Part shown: piece after piece, positions 17,745-26,245 of the stretch
How the letters are laid out: every line of letters begins with the position of its first letter
Position numbering within the stretch: the first letter of the stretch is position 1
DNA from: Armatimonadota bacterium
Lineage (GTDB): Bacteria; Armatimonadota; Zipacnadia; JAUWAU01
Reading direction: 5' to 3'
Assembly: GCA_030601885.1 (NCBI GenBank)
Contig: JAUWAU010000001.1
Coordinates: forward strand, 124,001 to 188,000
Length of the DNA stretch: 64,000 nt
Made by a program: the position numbers and the translations under genes
Notes under the pieces: generated by a model
Databases searched by the model: none
What the model saw: only the letters and a program-made list of their open reading frames with translations
What the model was told of the DNA's origin: nothing

Positions 17745-17800
17745 ATCTTCATCGTGGAGTTTCGCGATCTCTCCCCGAAACTCACCGGGTGTCCCAACGG
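17745..17800 (+). repeat. Dispersed repeat A, copy 1
   Basis: This 56-base unit matches 37191-37246 except at two positions. It contains an inverted repeat (GAGTTTCG against CGAAACTC, 7-11 base loop). It can be read as IFIVEFRDLSPKLTGCPNG followed shortly by TGA, and both differences to the other copy are silent in that frame. Confidence 0.7.
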
Positions 17801-17838
17801 AACATGAGGACTACCCCGAAGATTCGGCCGCAGGCCGA

Positions 17839-17906
17839 GTTGTAGGGCGGGGATGCCCTACTACTCTGCGAAGCAGGGCTTCGCTGCGAAGCACGAGTTC
17901 CCCGCC
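17839..17906 (+). repeat. Dispersed hairpin repeat B, copy 1
   Basis: The unit starts TTGTAGGGCGGGGA and ends TCCCCGCC, so its ends pair. Inside is ACTCTGCGAAGCAGGGC with GCGAAGC/GCTTCGC pairing. A longer relative lies at 39293-39387 and a minimal one at 40713-40740. Confidence 0.7.
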
Positions 17907-18119
17907 AGCCTTCCGCCTTCGCGCGAGCGACATAGCCGCTTCGGCGGAGTCGCTTGCCTCAGTAGAGAGAGCCGGCGAACCTCAGCGCGGAGATCTTCAT
18001 CGTTTCCGGGTGGCGCATCTCGCCATGACGGCTGCTCCGAAGAATAGGGGACATTGGAGGCGTAACCTGCCTCTTGACCCCTTCAGCGGGATTGCGCCGG
18101 CTACGGCAGGTGAGTGACA

Positions 18120-19151
18120 GTGCAGCGTATGGCGATCATTGGCACCGGAGTGATGGGCGCACGTTACGCCAAGGTGCTGGCGGACTACGAAGTCGCAGAC
18201 TTGTGCACCGTGTGCGACCTCGACGAGGGCAAGGCCGCTCAGGTTGCCGCTGAGCACGGCTTGTCGTCAGTTCACGCGAACGCCGACACCATGCTGGCCA
18301 CCGAGGATCTGGACGCCGTCGTGGTTGCCACGCCCGATTTCGCCCACCGGGAGCCCGTCGAGGCGTGCCTCGACGCCGGCAAGCACGTGCTCTGCGAGAA
18401 GCCCCTCGCGACGACTCAAGATGACTGTGAAGCCATGCTGGCCGCCGTGGAACGCAGCGGGCGCAAGTTCATGGTGAACTACGGGAACCGGCACCGGATG
18501 AACGCTCAGCGCATCAAGCAGATGCTCGACGCCGGCGAGCTCGGACCGCTGAAGCACCTGTACATCCGCCTGAACGAGAAGCTCGCCAAGACGGCTACGA
18601 TCGACTGGCTGGAGCGCACCTCGCCCACGTGGTTCCTGCTCTCCCACTGTGTGGACACGGTGCGATGGCTGACCGGGGCGGAGTTCACCGAGGTGTGCGC
18701 CCGGGAAGTGTACGGAGCCGTCCAGGAGACGCTCGGCGTGCGCACGCCCGATGTCGTGTCCGTTCTCGGGACGCTTGCCAACGGAGCCACCATCGCTCTG
18801 GAGAGCGCGTGGATCCTGCCGGACGCCTACCTCAGCCCGGTGGACTTCCAGATCGAGCTGCTGGGCGCGCGCGGTTGCATCCACGCCGACCTCTTCCCGC
18901 ACGATCTCCAATGCTCTGCAGCGCAGCGGTCGGGCGCCGTGGATTACTCCTCGGACGTGGCCGGCCCGCTGGGGAAGGTGCAGGGATGGTGGGCGGAGTC
19001 CGTGCGATACTTCGCGGACTGCCTTGAGAAAGGCGTTGACCCCACCCCATCGGTGCGTGACGGGTGTGCCGCGACCCAGGTGCTGCTCGCCATCGACGAG
19101 GCCGTGAGGACCAGGGGGCCGGTCCCTGTGCCAGTTGCTGGTGATCAGTGA
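18120..19151 (+). CDS. Gfo/Idh/MocA family oxidoreductase
   Basis: The 343-residue protein starts with the nucleotide-binding MAIIGTGVMGARYAK. The family's EKP motif follows in HVLCEKPLATT, and SHCVDTVRWL supplies the conserved H..D active-site pair in the C-terminal domain. It uses NAD(P) to oxidise or reduce a sugar or inositol derivative; the substrate is unknown. GTG 18120 has AGG 9 bases upstream, GTG 18114 only 3. It stands alone between a repeat region and the M50 protease gene. Confidence 0.85.
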   Translation: MQRMAIIGTGVMGARYAKVLADYEVADLCTVCDLDEGKAAQVAAEHGLSSVHANADTMLATEDLDAVVVATPDFAHREPVEACLDAGKHVLCEKPLATTQDDCEAMLAAVERSGRKFMVNYGNRHRMNAQRIKQMLDAGELGPLKHLYIRLNEKLAKTATIDWLERTSPTWFLLSHCVDTVRWLTGAEFTEVCAREVYGAVQETLGVRTPDVVSVLGTLANGATIALESAWILPDAYLSPVDFQIELLGARGCIHADLFPHDLQCSAAQRSGAVDYSSDVAGPLGKVQGWWAESVRYFADCLEKGVDPTPSVRDGCAATQVLLAIDEAVRTRGPVPVPVAGDQ

Positions 19152-19404
19152 CCAGGGGTCGGTGAGCCGCGAGCCGGCCGCTGATACAATTCTTCACTGA
19201 CCACTGGAGTAGCACTGATGACGGGGTCTTGCACCGGCTGCCAGATATCGAGTAAGGTAGTGTGTGGGCCGCGGCAGGCCGTAACGTGCGTGACGGTGGT
19301 ATTGGCACCCCGGGGTACTATGTGGAGGATTCCGGCGCCGCCGGCAAGTATCCAGGCCGCTCCAACCGGCGTGGAGACCGGGAGCGTCCCGCCAGGAGAC
19401 AAAC

Positions 19405-20514
19405 ATGCGTGGTTCGTTTCAAATAGGTAGGCTGTTCGGGATCCCCATTCGGGTTCACTATCTGTTCTTTGCATTGCTCGCGTTGTTCGCCATCATCGAC
19501 GCGCGTCGGGGAGGGGCGCGGGCCGGGCTGGAGGGCGCCCTGCTCATCACTACGCTGTTCGGGTGCGTCGTGCTGCACGAATTGGGCCACAGCCTCGTGG
19601 CGCGCAGGTACGGTGTGCGCGTGGCAAGCATCACGCTGCTGCCCATCGGTGGCGTGGCCATGATGGACCGCATTCCCGAAGATCCCAATAAGGAGCTGAC
19701 TATCGCCATCGCCGGCCCGCTGGTGAACCTCGGCATCGCCGCCGTGCTCGGGGGCATTGTGTACGCCTTGTATCCCGGTCGGCCGTTCATACTCTCGGAG
19801 CACATGGCCTTCCTGCCGAAGATGGTCGTGCTCAATGTCGGGCTGGCGGTGTTCAACCTCATCCCGGCGTTCCCCATGGATGGCGGCCGGATCTTGAGGG
19901 CACTCCTGGCCACGCGGATCGAATACACCCGCGCTACCGGCATCGCCGCCTCCATCGGCCGGTTCACGGCCTTCGGATTTGGCGCGCTGGGCATTCTGGC
20001 ACTGTTCGCCGGAAACCCGTTCCTGCTGTTCATCGCGCTCTTCGTCTACGTCGGCGCCACCCAGGAGGAGCGGGCGGTGCGCATGCGGGCGCTGATGCGC
20101 AACGTGCCCGTCAGCTACGCCATGACCACCGGCTTCGGCATCGCGGCCCCATGGGAGCCGATCGGCGCCGTGCTGGGACGGGCGGCGCAGACATTCCAGC
20201 GCGTGTTTCTGGTGACGCACGAGGATCGCCTGGCCGGCGTGCTTACGTATGAGGCAATGGCGAACGCCATGCAGCAGCGTGGTGCGATGACGACGGTGGG
20301 CGACGTCATGCGCGCCGATTACCCCATGGCCAGCCCCTACGACAGCCTGCTGCAGACGCACGAGACCATGGCAGAGCGGGACGCTCCCGTTGTGCCCGTG
20401 GTGTACATGGACCGCGTTGTCGGCCTTCTCACCGCCGAGAGCATCGGCAATTACTTCCTCGCCGCCTCGCGCTCGCCCTACGGGATGGGCGGGGGGTGGG
20501 CGCCGAGAGCGTAG
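19405..20514 (+). CDS. Site-2-type M50 membrane metalloprotease with CBS pair
   Basis: The 369-residue protein is an intramembrane zinc protease. VLHELGHSLVARR at about residue 55 holds two zinc ligands, and NLIPAFPMDGGR at about residue 150 supplies the third. The last 150 residues resemble a CBS domain pair (VGDVMRADYPMASPYDSL, VVYMDRVVGLLTAESIG). It would cut within membrane helices, such as anti-sigma factors or pre-pilins; its partner is unknown. AGGAG lies 6 bases before ATG 19405. The CBS region suggests regulation by adenosine nucleotides. Confidence 0.9.
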   Translation: MRGSFQIGRLFGIPIRVHYLFFALLALFAIIDARRGGARAGLEGALLITTLFGCVVLHELGHSLVARRYGVRVASITLLPIGGVAMMDRIPEDPNKELTIAIAGPLVNLGIAAVLGGIVYALYPGRPFILSEHMAFLPKMVVLNVGLAVFNLIPAFPMDGGRILRALLATRIEYTRATGIAASIGRFTAFGFGALGILALFAGNPFLLFIALFVYVGATQEERAVRMRALMRNVPVSYAMTTGFGIAAPWEPIGAVLGRAAQTFQRVFLVTHEDRLAGVLTYEAMANAMQQRGAMTTVGDVMRADYPMASPYDSLLQTHETMAERDAPVVPVVYMDRVVGLLTAESIGNYFLAASRSPYGMGGGWAPRA

Positions 20515-20592
20515 CTGCCGGCCGCCGTGGCGTACGATGGCGACCCACTGGACACGAGGTACACTACTCCCCAACAGGTGTGCGAACAGCGA

Positions 20593-20859
20593 ATGAAGGG
20601 GATCGTGTTCTCCCGTCACGCATTGGACACTATGGAGGACCGCGGCGCTACGACACAGGAGGTGGCGCAAGCGATCCGCGTCGGCGAGCGAGTGCCTGCC
20701 AAGGGGCGGCGGGTGGCGTTCCGGAAGAACTTCCCCTACCGGCGAGAATGGAAAGGGCGCTTTTACGAAACGAAGCAGGTCATGCCCATCGTTGCTGAGG
20801 AGTCGGAACAGTTCGTCGTTGTGACGGTGTATGTATTCTTCTTGGGAGGCGGCCGATGA
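20593..20859 (+). CDS. DUF4258 protein (possible toxin-like partner)
   Basis: The 88-residue protein fits DUF4258: FSRHALDTMEDRGATTQEVA, then basic AKGRRVAFRKNFPYRR, and a final strand FVVVTVYVFFLGGG. Many relatives sit in toxin-antitoxin-like pairs and resemble RelE-fold proteins. ATG 20593 places the family start at residue 1; an earlier in-frame GTG at 20527 gives 22 unrelated residues. Its stop overlaps the start of the DUF2283 gene by 4 bases, so the two are translationally coupled. Toxicity is untested. Confidence 0.7.
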   Translation: MKGIVFSRHALDTMEDRGATTQEVAQAIRVGERVPAKGRRVAFRKNFPYRREWKGRFYETKQVMPIVAEESEQFVVVTVYVFFLGGGR

Positions 20860-21074
20860 AGGTGCGATACGACCCAGAGGTGGACGCAGCATACATCTCC
20901 TTCAAGAAGGGCCGAGTGCAGGTTACGACGATCCGGATCACAGAGGACGTCGCCATAGATCTCGGGCCAGCAGAGGAGATCGTGGGCATCGAGGTGTTGG
21001 ACGCGTCCGAGCACCTTGGCTTCTCGCGGGAACGCCCAGAGATCGAACTGGAGAACGTGCACGTGGCTGGGTAG
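20856..21074 (+). CDS. DUF2283 protein (possible antitoxin-like partner)
   Basis: The 72-residue product MKVRYDPEVDAAYISFKKG, followed by ITEDVAIDLGPAEEIVGIEV and VLDASEHLG, is a typical DUF2283 protein. This small beta fold is very often the second gene behind DUF4258. The ATGA overlap with the upstream gene implies tight coupling. A binding or antitoxin role is inferred from the pairing only. Confidence 0.8.
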   Translation: MKVRYDPEVDAAYISFKKGRVQVTTIRITEDVAIDLGPAEEIVGIEVLDASEHLGFSRERPEIELENVHVAG

Positions 21075-21197
21075 TGGGGGCTTGCCTGCGGCCTCGGGAG
21101 GCTGGCGTTGTCCAATAATAGACGCAGTGATGACTCGGCTCCCGGGAATCCTCGACAACGGCACGGGCCACCGATAACGGGCCACTCGCGCAGCCTG

Positions 21198-21225
21198 TTG
21201 ACAAATCCACCCCGCCAGCTATAAT
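21198..21225 (+). promoter_or_regulatory. Consensus sigma70 promoter upstream of folP
   Basis: TTGACA at 21198-21203 and TATAAT at 21220-21225 are both perfect consensus boxes with a 16-base spacer. Transcription should begin near 21232. A strong intrinsic terminator follows only about 60 bases later. Confidence 0.8.
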
Positions 21226-21231
21226 TGGCCC

Positions 21232-21295
21232 ACAAGGAGCCCGGGCCCGGCAATACCCGCTCGTATCGTGGGTCTCCCGACGGAGACCCTTTTTT
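21232..21295 (+). ncRNA. Short transcript candidate: small RNA or attenuated folP leader
   Basis: About 64 bases separate the expected start of the perfect promoter at 21198-21225 from the end of the terminator at 21295. The segment includes AAGGAGCCCGGGCCCGG before the terminator stem. It is either a discrete small RNA or a leader with constitutive or regulated attenuation ahead of folP. No known riboswitch aptamer was recognised. Confidence 0.45.
21270..21295 (+). terminator. Intrinsic terminator upstream of folP
   Basis: GGGTCTCC pairs perfectly with GGAGACCC around a 4-base loop (21270-21289) and is followed by six T residues (21290-21295). Because it lies between a consensus promoter and folP, it must be bypassed for folP to be read from that promoter. 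Confidence 0.88.
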
Positions 21296-21323
21296 GGTGG
21301 GCGGAGGCCAAGGCGCATCTGCA

Positions 21324-22169
21324 ATGCATTGGGGCAAGCATGACCTCACATTCGGCACCCGTACGCTCATCATGGGCGTCATCAACATGACGCCGGACTC
21401 CTTCGCCGGCGATGGACTTGGGGGCGATGCGGAGGCGGCGCTGGCGCAAGCGCGGAGGTTCGCAGCAGAAGGGGCGGACGTGATTGACGTCGGGGGCGAG
21501 TCCACGCGACCGGCCGGCGACCGCGTCCCGGTCGAGGAGCAGATAAGCCGGACAGTGCCCGCGATCCGCCGTATCGCCGCGGAGATAGATGTCCCGATCT
21601 CCATCGACACGACTCGAGCAGCCGTCGCGGAAGCGGCTCTCGATGCCGGGGCGGCGATCATCAACGACATCAGCGCTCTGCGCGACGACCCGGAGATGGC
21701 GCCTCTCGCGGCCGAGCGCCGCGTTCCGGTTGTTCTGATGCACATGAAGGGCACGCCGGCGACGATGCAGCGCGACCCGGAGTACCGCGACGTAATGGGG
21801 GAAATAGGGCAATTCCTCGCCCGACGGATAGACGCCGCAGTTGACGCCGGCATTGAGCGCGAGTTTCTCATCGTTGACCCAGGGATCGGCTTCGGAAAGA
21901 CCGTCGAGCACAACTGTGAGATACTGCGACGCCTCGGCGAGCTGCGCGTTCTGGGCCGACCCATCCTCGTGGGGACATCGCGCAAGTCCATGATTCGCCT
22001 GACGCTCGAGAGCGAGGACCTCAAGGAGCTACTTCCCGGAACGGCCGCGACCATCGCGATAGCGATACACAATGGCGCCGACATCGTGCGCGTCCACGAC
22101 GTTGCCCACATGCGGAGCGTCATCCGGATGACGGACGCCATCGTGCGCAGAGATGGTGCAGATAGGTGA
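21324..22169 (+). CDS. folP: Dihydropteroate synthase
   Basis: FolP condenses 6-hydroxymethyl-dihydropterin diphosphate with p-aminobenzoate to give dihydropteroate. The 281-residue TIM barrel has both family signatures: MGVINMTPDSFAGDG near the N-terminus and VIDVGGESTRPAGDRVPVEE. It also has the later DPGIGFGKTVEHN, and GTSRKSMIR with the substrate-binding serine/arginine pair. ATG 21324 is used because it begins just before the first barrel strand. Its stop overlaps the next start (GTGA), coupling it to the formyl-THF cyclo-ligase gene. A terminator precedes it, so expression may be attenuated. Confidence 0.95.
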   Translation: MHWGKHDLTFGTRTLIMGVINMTPDSFAGDGLGGDAEAALAQARRFAAEGADVIDVGGESTRPAGDRVPVEEQISRTVPAIRRIAAEIDVPISIDTTRAAVAEAALDAGAAIINDISALRDDPEMAPLAAERRVPVVLMHMKGTPATMQRDPEYRDVMGEIGQFLARRIDAAVDAGIEREFLIVDPGIGFGKTVEHNCEILRRLGELRVLGRPILVGTSRKSMIRLTLESEDLKELLPGTAATIAIAIHNGADIVRVHDVAHMRSVIRMTDAIVRRDGADR

Positions 22170-22774
22170 CGAAATCGGAGCTGCGCCAGCGTGTGCTGGC
22201 ACGTCGGGACGCACTGTCGCCGGAGCAGATACGCGAGAGAAGCGCCCGTATTCAGGAACGGCTTCTGGCCTTGCCCTGCGTCCGCAGTGCGACATGCATC
22301 ATGCTGTACGCCAGCTACGCGAGCGAAGTGCGCACCGAGGGGCTCATACGCTGGGCCCTGGCAGAGCACAAGCAGGTCGTGCTGCCCAAGGTGCGTCGAG
22401 AGCCCAAGGGGTTGCTGCTCTACAAGGTGACTGCGCCGGACGAGCAGCTTGAGCCCGGGCCGCGTAACATCCCGGAGCCGATGCCGGAACGCTGCCGGCC
22501 CGCATCCATCGAAGAGATAAACTTCGTCGTGGCCCCGGGGGTTGCATTTGACCAGCGGGGGGTCCGGCTCGGGCAGGGCGGTGGGTACTACGATCGCTTC
22601 CTGGCCCGGTTACGGCGCCGCTCGGATCATCCACCGGTCGCGGGAGCGGCCTTTCAGCTTCAGATGGTCGAGTCCGTTCCCACGGAGCCCCACGATGCCG
22701 AGGTAGACATGATCGTCACAGAGGAGGGTATCCTGCGTGTCGGCGGTCCGGCGGACGGCCTCGACTCCGGATAG
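22166..22774 (+). CDS. 5-formyltetrahydrofolate cyclo-ligase
   Basis: The 202-residue enzyme converts 5-formyl-THF to 5,10-methenyl-THF with ATP, returning this storage form to the active C1 pool. It has the N-terminal basic KSELRQRVLARRDAL, VLPKVRREPKG, and the ATP/phosphate loop RLGQGGGYYDRFLARL near residue 133. GTG 22166 overlaps the folP stop by 4 bases, so translation is coupled. Together with fhs and folD downstream it forms one folate-C1 supply operon. Confidence 0.93.
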   Translation: MTKSELRQRVLARRDALSPEQIRERSARIQERLLALPCVRSATCIMLYASYASEVRTEGLIRWALAEHKQVVLPKVRREPKGLLLYKVTAPDEQLEPGPRNIPEPMPERCRPASIEEINFVVAPGVAFDQRGVRLGQGGGYYDRFLARLRRRSDHPPVAGAAFQLQMVESVPTEPHDAEVDMIVTEEGILRVGGPADGLDSG

Positions 22775-22900
22775 CTGGTCACATGGCACCGGGCATCGAC
22801 TCCGCCGGCGCCGTGGCGTCCCACCGGGCGAGACGCGGGGAGCATCCCAGCTCCCTGTTGCATTACCTCCAACTGCATATCACCGGGAGAAAGACAGAAA

Positions 22901-24598
22901 GTGCCAACTGATCTGGAAATTGCGCAGTCTGCGACGTTGAAGCCTATCCCCGCCGTCGCTGCGGAGAATGGCATTCTCGAGTCTGAACTGGACTTGTGCG
23001 GCAAGTACAAGGCCAAGGTGGATTTAGACATCCTGGATCGGCTTCGTGACGAACCCAACGGGAAGTACATCCTGGTTACGGCCATGAACCCGACGCCCAT
23101 GGGCGAGGGCAAGACCCTCACTACCATCGGGCTTACCCAGGGGCTGCAACGACTCGGACGCCGCGCGATGTGCTGCCTCCGAGAGCCGTCCATGGGACCG
23201 GTGTTCGGCATCAAGGGCGGCGCCACGGGGGGCGGCAAATCTCAGATCCTCCCTATGGAGGACATCAACCTCCACTTCACCGGCGACATCCACGCCACCA
23301 CCGTGGCCAGCAATCTGCTCGCCGCCATGATCGACGCGAGCCTGTGGCACAAGAATCCGCTCAACATCGATCCCATGAGCGTGACCTGGCGGCGCGTCAT
23401 CGATGTCAACGACGTGGCGCTGCGGCACGTCATCACTGGGCTCGGCGGAACCCGAGGGGGCGTGCCCCGCGAGACGGGCTTCGACATGGGCGTGGCTTCC
23501 GAGGTGCACGCCATTCTGGCGCTCAGCACAAGCCTCAGCGACTTGCGACAGCGACTCGGCCGGATCGAGATCGGCTACACATACGACGGGGAGCCGGTGA
23601 GCGCCGAGGATCTGAAGGCCGCCGGCGCAATGGCCGCACTGCTGATCGAGGCCATCAAGCCCAATCTGGTCCAGACGCTCGAGGGTGCGGGCGCCTTCGT
23701 GCACTGCGGCCCCTTCGCCAATATCGCCCACGGCGCCAGCTCCGTACTGGCCGACCTCATTGCCCTGAAGCTGGCCGATTACGTGGTGACGGAGGCCGGG
23801 TTCGGCGCCGACTGCGGCGCTGAGAAGTTCTTCAACATCAAGTGCCGCGCCTCCGGACTGCACTGCGACGCCAGCGTGATCGTGGCGTCCGTCCGCGCGC
23901 TGAAGATGCACGGGGGCGCCTTCGAGTGCCGACCCGGACGGCCGTTGCCCGAGGAGGAGATCGCGAAGGAGAACCTCGACGCCGTGGCCAAAGGCGCCGA
24001 GAACCTTGAAAAGCACATCGAGAACATGCGGCTCTTCGGCGTCCCGGTGGTCGTCGCCATCAACCACTTTCCCCTGGACACGCCCGCAGAGCTTGAGCTG
24101 GTGCGAGAACTGGCCGGGAAGGCCGGAGCTGACGCCGTGGCCGTCAGCAATGCGTGGGCAGAGGGCGGCGCTGGCGCCGCGGAGCTCGCGGAGGCCGTCG
24201 TGCAGGCGGCCCAGCGGCCCAGCGACTTCAAGTTCCTCTACCCGCTCGACATATCGATCAAGCAGAGGATCGAGGCCATCGCCACTAGAATCTATGGGGC
24301 CGACGGGGTGGACTACTCGCGGGCCGCGGACGAACAGATCCGGCGCCTTGCCGCACAGGGGATGGACGACATACCCATCTGCATGGCCAAGACGCAGTAC
24401 TCCTTGTCCCACGACTCTTCTCTTCTGGGCCGTCCGCGCGGCTTCAGGGTCCCTGTGCTTGATATCCGGCCGTCGCGCGGCGCCGGCTTTCTCTACGCTC
24501 TGCTGGGCGACATCAGCACCTTGCCTGCTCTCCCCACCTATCCGGCGGCTCACAACATCGACGTGGACGAGCAGGGGAGGATTGTCGGGCTCTTTTAG
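22901..24598 (+). CDS. fhs: Formate-tetrahydrofolate ligase
   Basis: Fhs activates formate: formate + THF + ATP gives 10-formyl-THF, the entry step of the methyl branch of the Wood-Ljungdahl route and of formate assimilation. The 565-residue protein has the family P-loop MNPTPMGEGKTLTTIG at about residue 61, REPSMGPVFGIKGGATGGG, and the folate-binding EAGFGADCGAEKF. The length equals the usual 555-560 residues. GTG 22901 is the only reasonable start. The genes downstream continue the pathway: fchA-like, folD, metV, metF. Confidence 0.97.
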   Translation: MPTDLEIAQSATLKPIPAVAAENGILESELDLCGKYKAKVDLDILDRLRDEPNGKYILVTAMNPTPMGEGKTLTTIGLTQGLQRLGRRAMCCLREPSMGPVFGIKGGATGGGKSQILPMEDINLHFTGDIHATTVASNLLAAMIDASLWHKNPLNIDPMSVTWRRVIDVNDVALRHVITGLGGTRGGVPRETGFDMGVASEVHAILALSTSLSDLRQRLGRIEIGYTYDGEPVSAEDLKAAGAMAALLIEAIKPNLVQTLEGAGAFVHCGPFANIAHGASSVLADLIALKLADYVVTEAGFGADCGAEKFFNIKCRASGLHCDASVIVASVRALKMHGGAFECRPGRPLPEEEIAKENLDAVAKGAENLEKHIENMRLFGVPVVVAINHFPLDTPAELELVRELAGKAGADAVAVSNAWAEGGAGAAELAEAVVQAAQRPSDFKFLYPLDISIKQRIEAIATRIYGADGVDYSRAADEQIRRLAAQGMDDIPICMAKTQYSLSHDSSLLGRPRGFRVPVLDIRPSRGAGFLYALLGDISTLPALPTYPAAHNIDVDEQGRIVGLF

Positions 24599-24650
24599 CG
24601 CAACAACCTGGGCATAGCTTGCCGCCAACATCGGCACGAGGGACGCTATC

Positions 24651-25274
24651 ATGTCAGAGCAAGACGGGATCCGAGAGTATCTGGATGCGTTGGCGTCGGG
24701 CGAATCGACGCCGGGCGGTGGCAGCGCCACAGCCCTCGCGGGCGCGTTGGGAGCTGCCCTGGGCAGCATGGTTGCCAACTTCACCGTGGGCAAGCCGAAG
24801 TATGCAGACGTAGACGCCGAGATGAGGCAGGCGCTTCAGCGCACTGAGGAGCTGCGTGCCGAGCTCACGGAGCTGATGCCGGCCGACGAGGAGGCCTACG
24901 GGAAAGTCACCACCGCCTACAAGCTGCCGAGGGATACGGACGAAGAGCAGGCAGCCCGCAGCGCCGCCATTCAGGAGGCGCTCAAGGCGGCAGCCGACGT
25001 GCCGCTGGCCGTGGCGCGCTGCTGCTGCGAGGTGCTGAAGCTCTCTGTCGCCCTGGCCGAGAAAGGGAATCCTTATCTGGTGACGGATGCCGGGGTCGCC
25101 GCGCGGCTCGCCGACGCGGCGCTTCAGAGTGCCTGGCTCAATGTGGAGATCAACGTCCGCTCCATAAAGGACCAGACATTCTGCCAGGAGAAGCGGCAGG
25201 CCCTCGGCGATATGATATCCGAAGGAAAGCAGCTTCTGGCCGCCGCCTGGGACGCGACTCTGAGCCGCATGTAG
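24651..25274 (+). CDS. fchA: Cyclodeaminase/cyclohydrolase family protein (FchA-like)
   Basis: The 207-residue protein matches the FTCD-C/FchA family: TPGGGSATALAGALGAALGS near the N-terminus, then MPADEEAYGKVTTAYKLP, and the C-terminal VEINVRSIKDQTFC. Members act as formimido-THF cyclodeaminase or methenyl-THF cyclohydrolase. Here it lies between fhs and a folD whose cyclohydrolase lysine is replaced. The likely job is therefore the interconversion of 10-formyl-THF and methenyl-THF. No hut or glycine-formimino genes are nearby. That assignment is inference from context. Confidence 0.88.
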   Translation: MSEQDGIREYLDALASGESTPGGGSATALAGALGAALGSMVANFTVGKPKYADVDAEMRQALQRTEELRAELTELMPADEEAYGKVTTAYKLPRDTDEEQAARSAAIQEALKAAADVPLAVARCCCEVLKLSVALAEKGNPYLVTDAGVAARLADAALQSAWLNVEINVRSIKDQTFCQEKRQALGDMISEGKQLLAAAWDATLSRM

Positions 25275-25319
25275 TGTCGCTGTACCGGGCAACTCCACCG
25301 CACGCGGGGTGTGGCGAAA

Positions 25320-26174
25320 ATGAGCGCGCAAGAGATTCGGGGTAAGCCAATCGCAGATGCCGTGAAAGAGGAGGTCAAAGCGGCCACTGAAGAGCTGGCG
25401 CGCCGCGATGTCGTCCCGCGATTCGTGTCGATTATGGTGGGCGACGATCCCGGCGTCCAGTTCTACGTGCGCTCGCAGGCCAAAGCAGCCGCCGACGTGG
25501 GGATCGAGTACGAGCTGCGCGAGTTGGCCTCAGAAACAAGCGAGGAGGCCCTCACGACCCTGGTAACGGAACTCAACGCCGATCCGACAGCCACCGCGGT
25601 GATGCTCCAGGTGCCTGTCCCGGAGCATATCGATCAGCGTCGGATCCAGGAAGTAGTGGCCCCCGAGAAGGACGTGGACGCCCTGTCCCCCGTCAATCAG
25701 GGGCTGATGCTGCTCAATCGTGCTCGGCTCGTCCCGGCCACCGCGGCGGCGGTGATGGCGCTGGTGAAGTCCACCGGGCGCCCCCTTGAGGGTGCGGAGG
25801 CGACCATAGTGGGGCGCTCCGAGGTGGCGGGGAAGCCCTCTGCCCTGCTGCTCATGGCTGAGCACTGCACGCCGACCATGTGTCACACGCGCACCAGAGA
25901 CCTCGGCGAGCACACGCGACGGGCCGACATACTGGTGGTCGCGGCCGGACAACCGGACCTCGTCACGGGGGAAATGATCCGCCCAGGGGCGGTAGTGATC
26001 GACGTGGGCATCAACATGGTGGACGGTAGGATGGTTGGCGATGTACACTATGAGTCCGCGAGCGAAGTGGCCGGCCGCATCACGCCCGTTCCGGGCGGCG
26101 TCGGGCCTGTCACGGTTGCCATGCTCATGCAAAACGTGGTGCGGGCCACACAGTGGCAGCAGGAGCGCAGCTAG
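25320..26174 (+). CDS. folD: Methylene-THF dehydrogenase/cyclohydrolase FolD with substituted catalytic lysine
   Basis: The 284-residue protein has the full FolD layout: FYVRSQAKAAADVGIEY, VMLQVPVPEHID, EKDVDALSPVNQG, the nucleotide loop GRSEVAGKP and TPVPGGVGPVTVAML. The usual Y-x-x-x-K has Q53 instead of the lysine (K54 in E. coli, K56 in human enzyme), with a lysine only two residues later. That lysine is needed for the cyclohydrolase reaction, while the human K56Q form keeps dehydrogenase activity. So this enzyme may be dehydrogenase-only, working with the FchA-like protein upstream. ATG 25320 is preferred over GTG 25311. Confidence 0.93.
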   Translation: MSAQEIRGKPIADAVKEEVKAATEELARRDVVPRFVSIMVGDDPGVQFYVRSQAKAAADVGIEYELRELASETSEEALTTLVTELNADPTATAVMLQVPVPEHIDQRRIQEVVAPEKDVDALSPVNQGLMLLNRARLVPATAAAVMALVKSTGRPLEGAEATIVGRSEVAGKPSALLLMAEHCTPTMCHTRTRDLGEHTRRADILVVAAGQPDLVTGEMIRPGAVVIDVGINMVDGRMVGDVHYESASEVAGRITPVPGGVGPVTVAMLMQNVVRATQWQQERS

Positions 26175-26245
26175 GCCTGTGCGCCCGGCGCGCGCAGACG
26201 ACCGCGGCTCGACATGGACAGGATGGAGCGTATCAAACCAGAATC

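Noticed and set aside
19318..20892. Long open frame on the minus strand across the M50 protease gene
   Set aside because: High GC removes stop codons from the antisense frame. The plus-strand gene has all catalytic motifs; the antisense protein has none.
23024..24793. Antisense frame opposite fhs
   Set aside because: fhs is complete and diagnostic on the plus strand; the antisense frame is a GC-bias effect.
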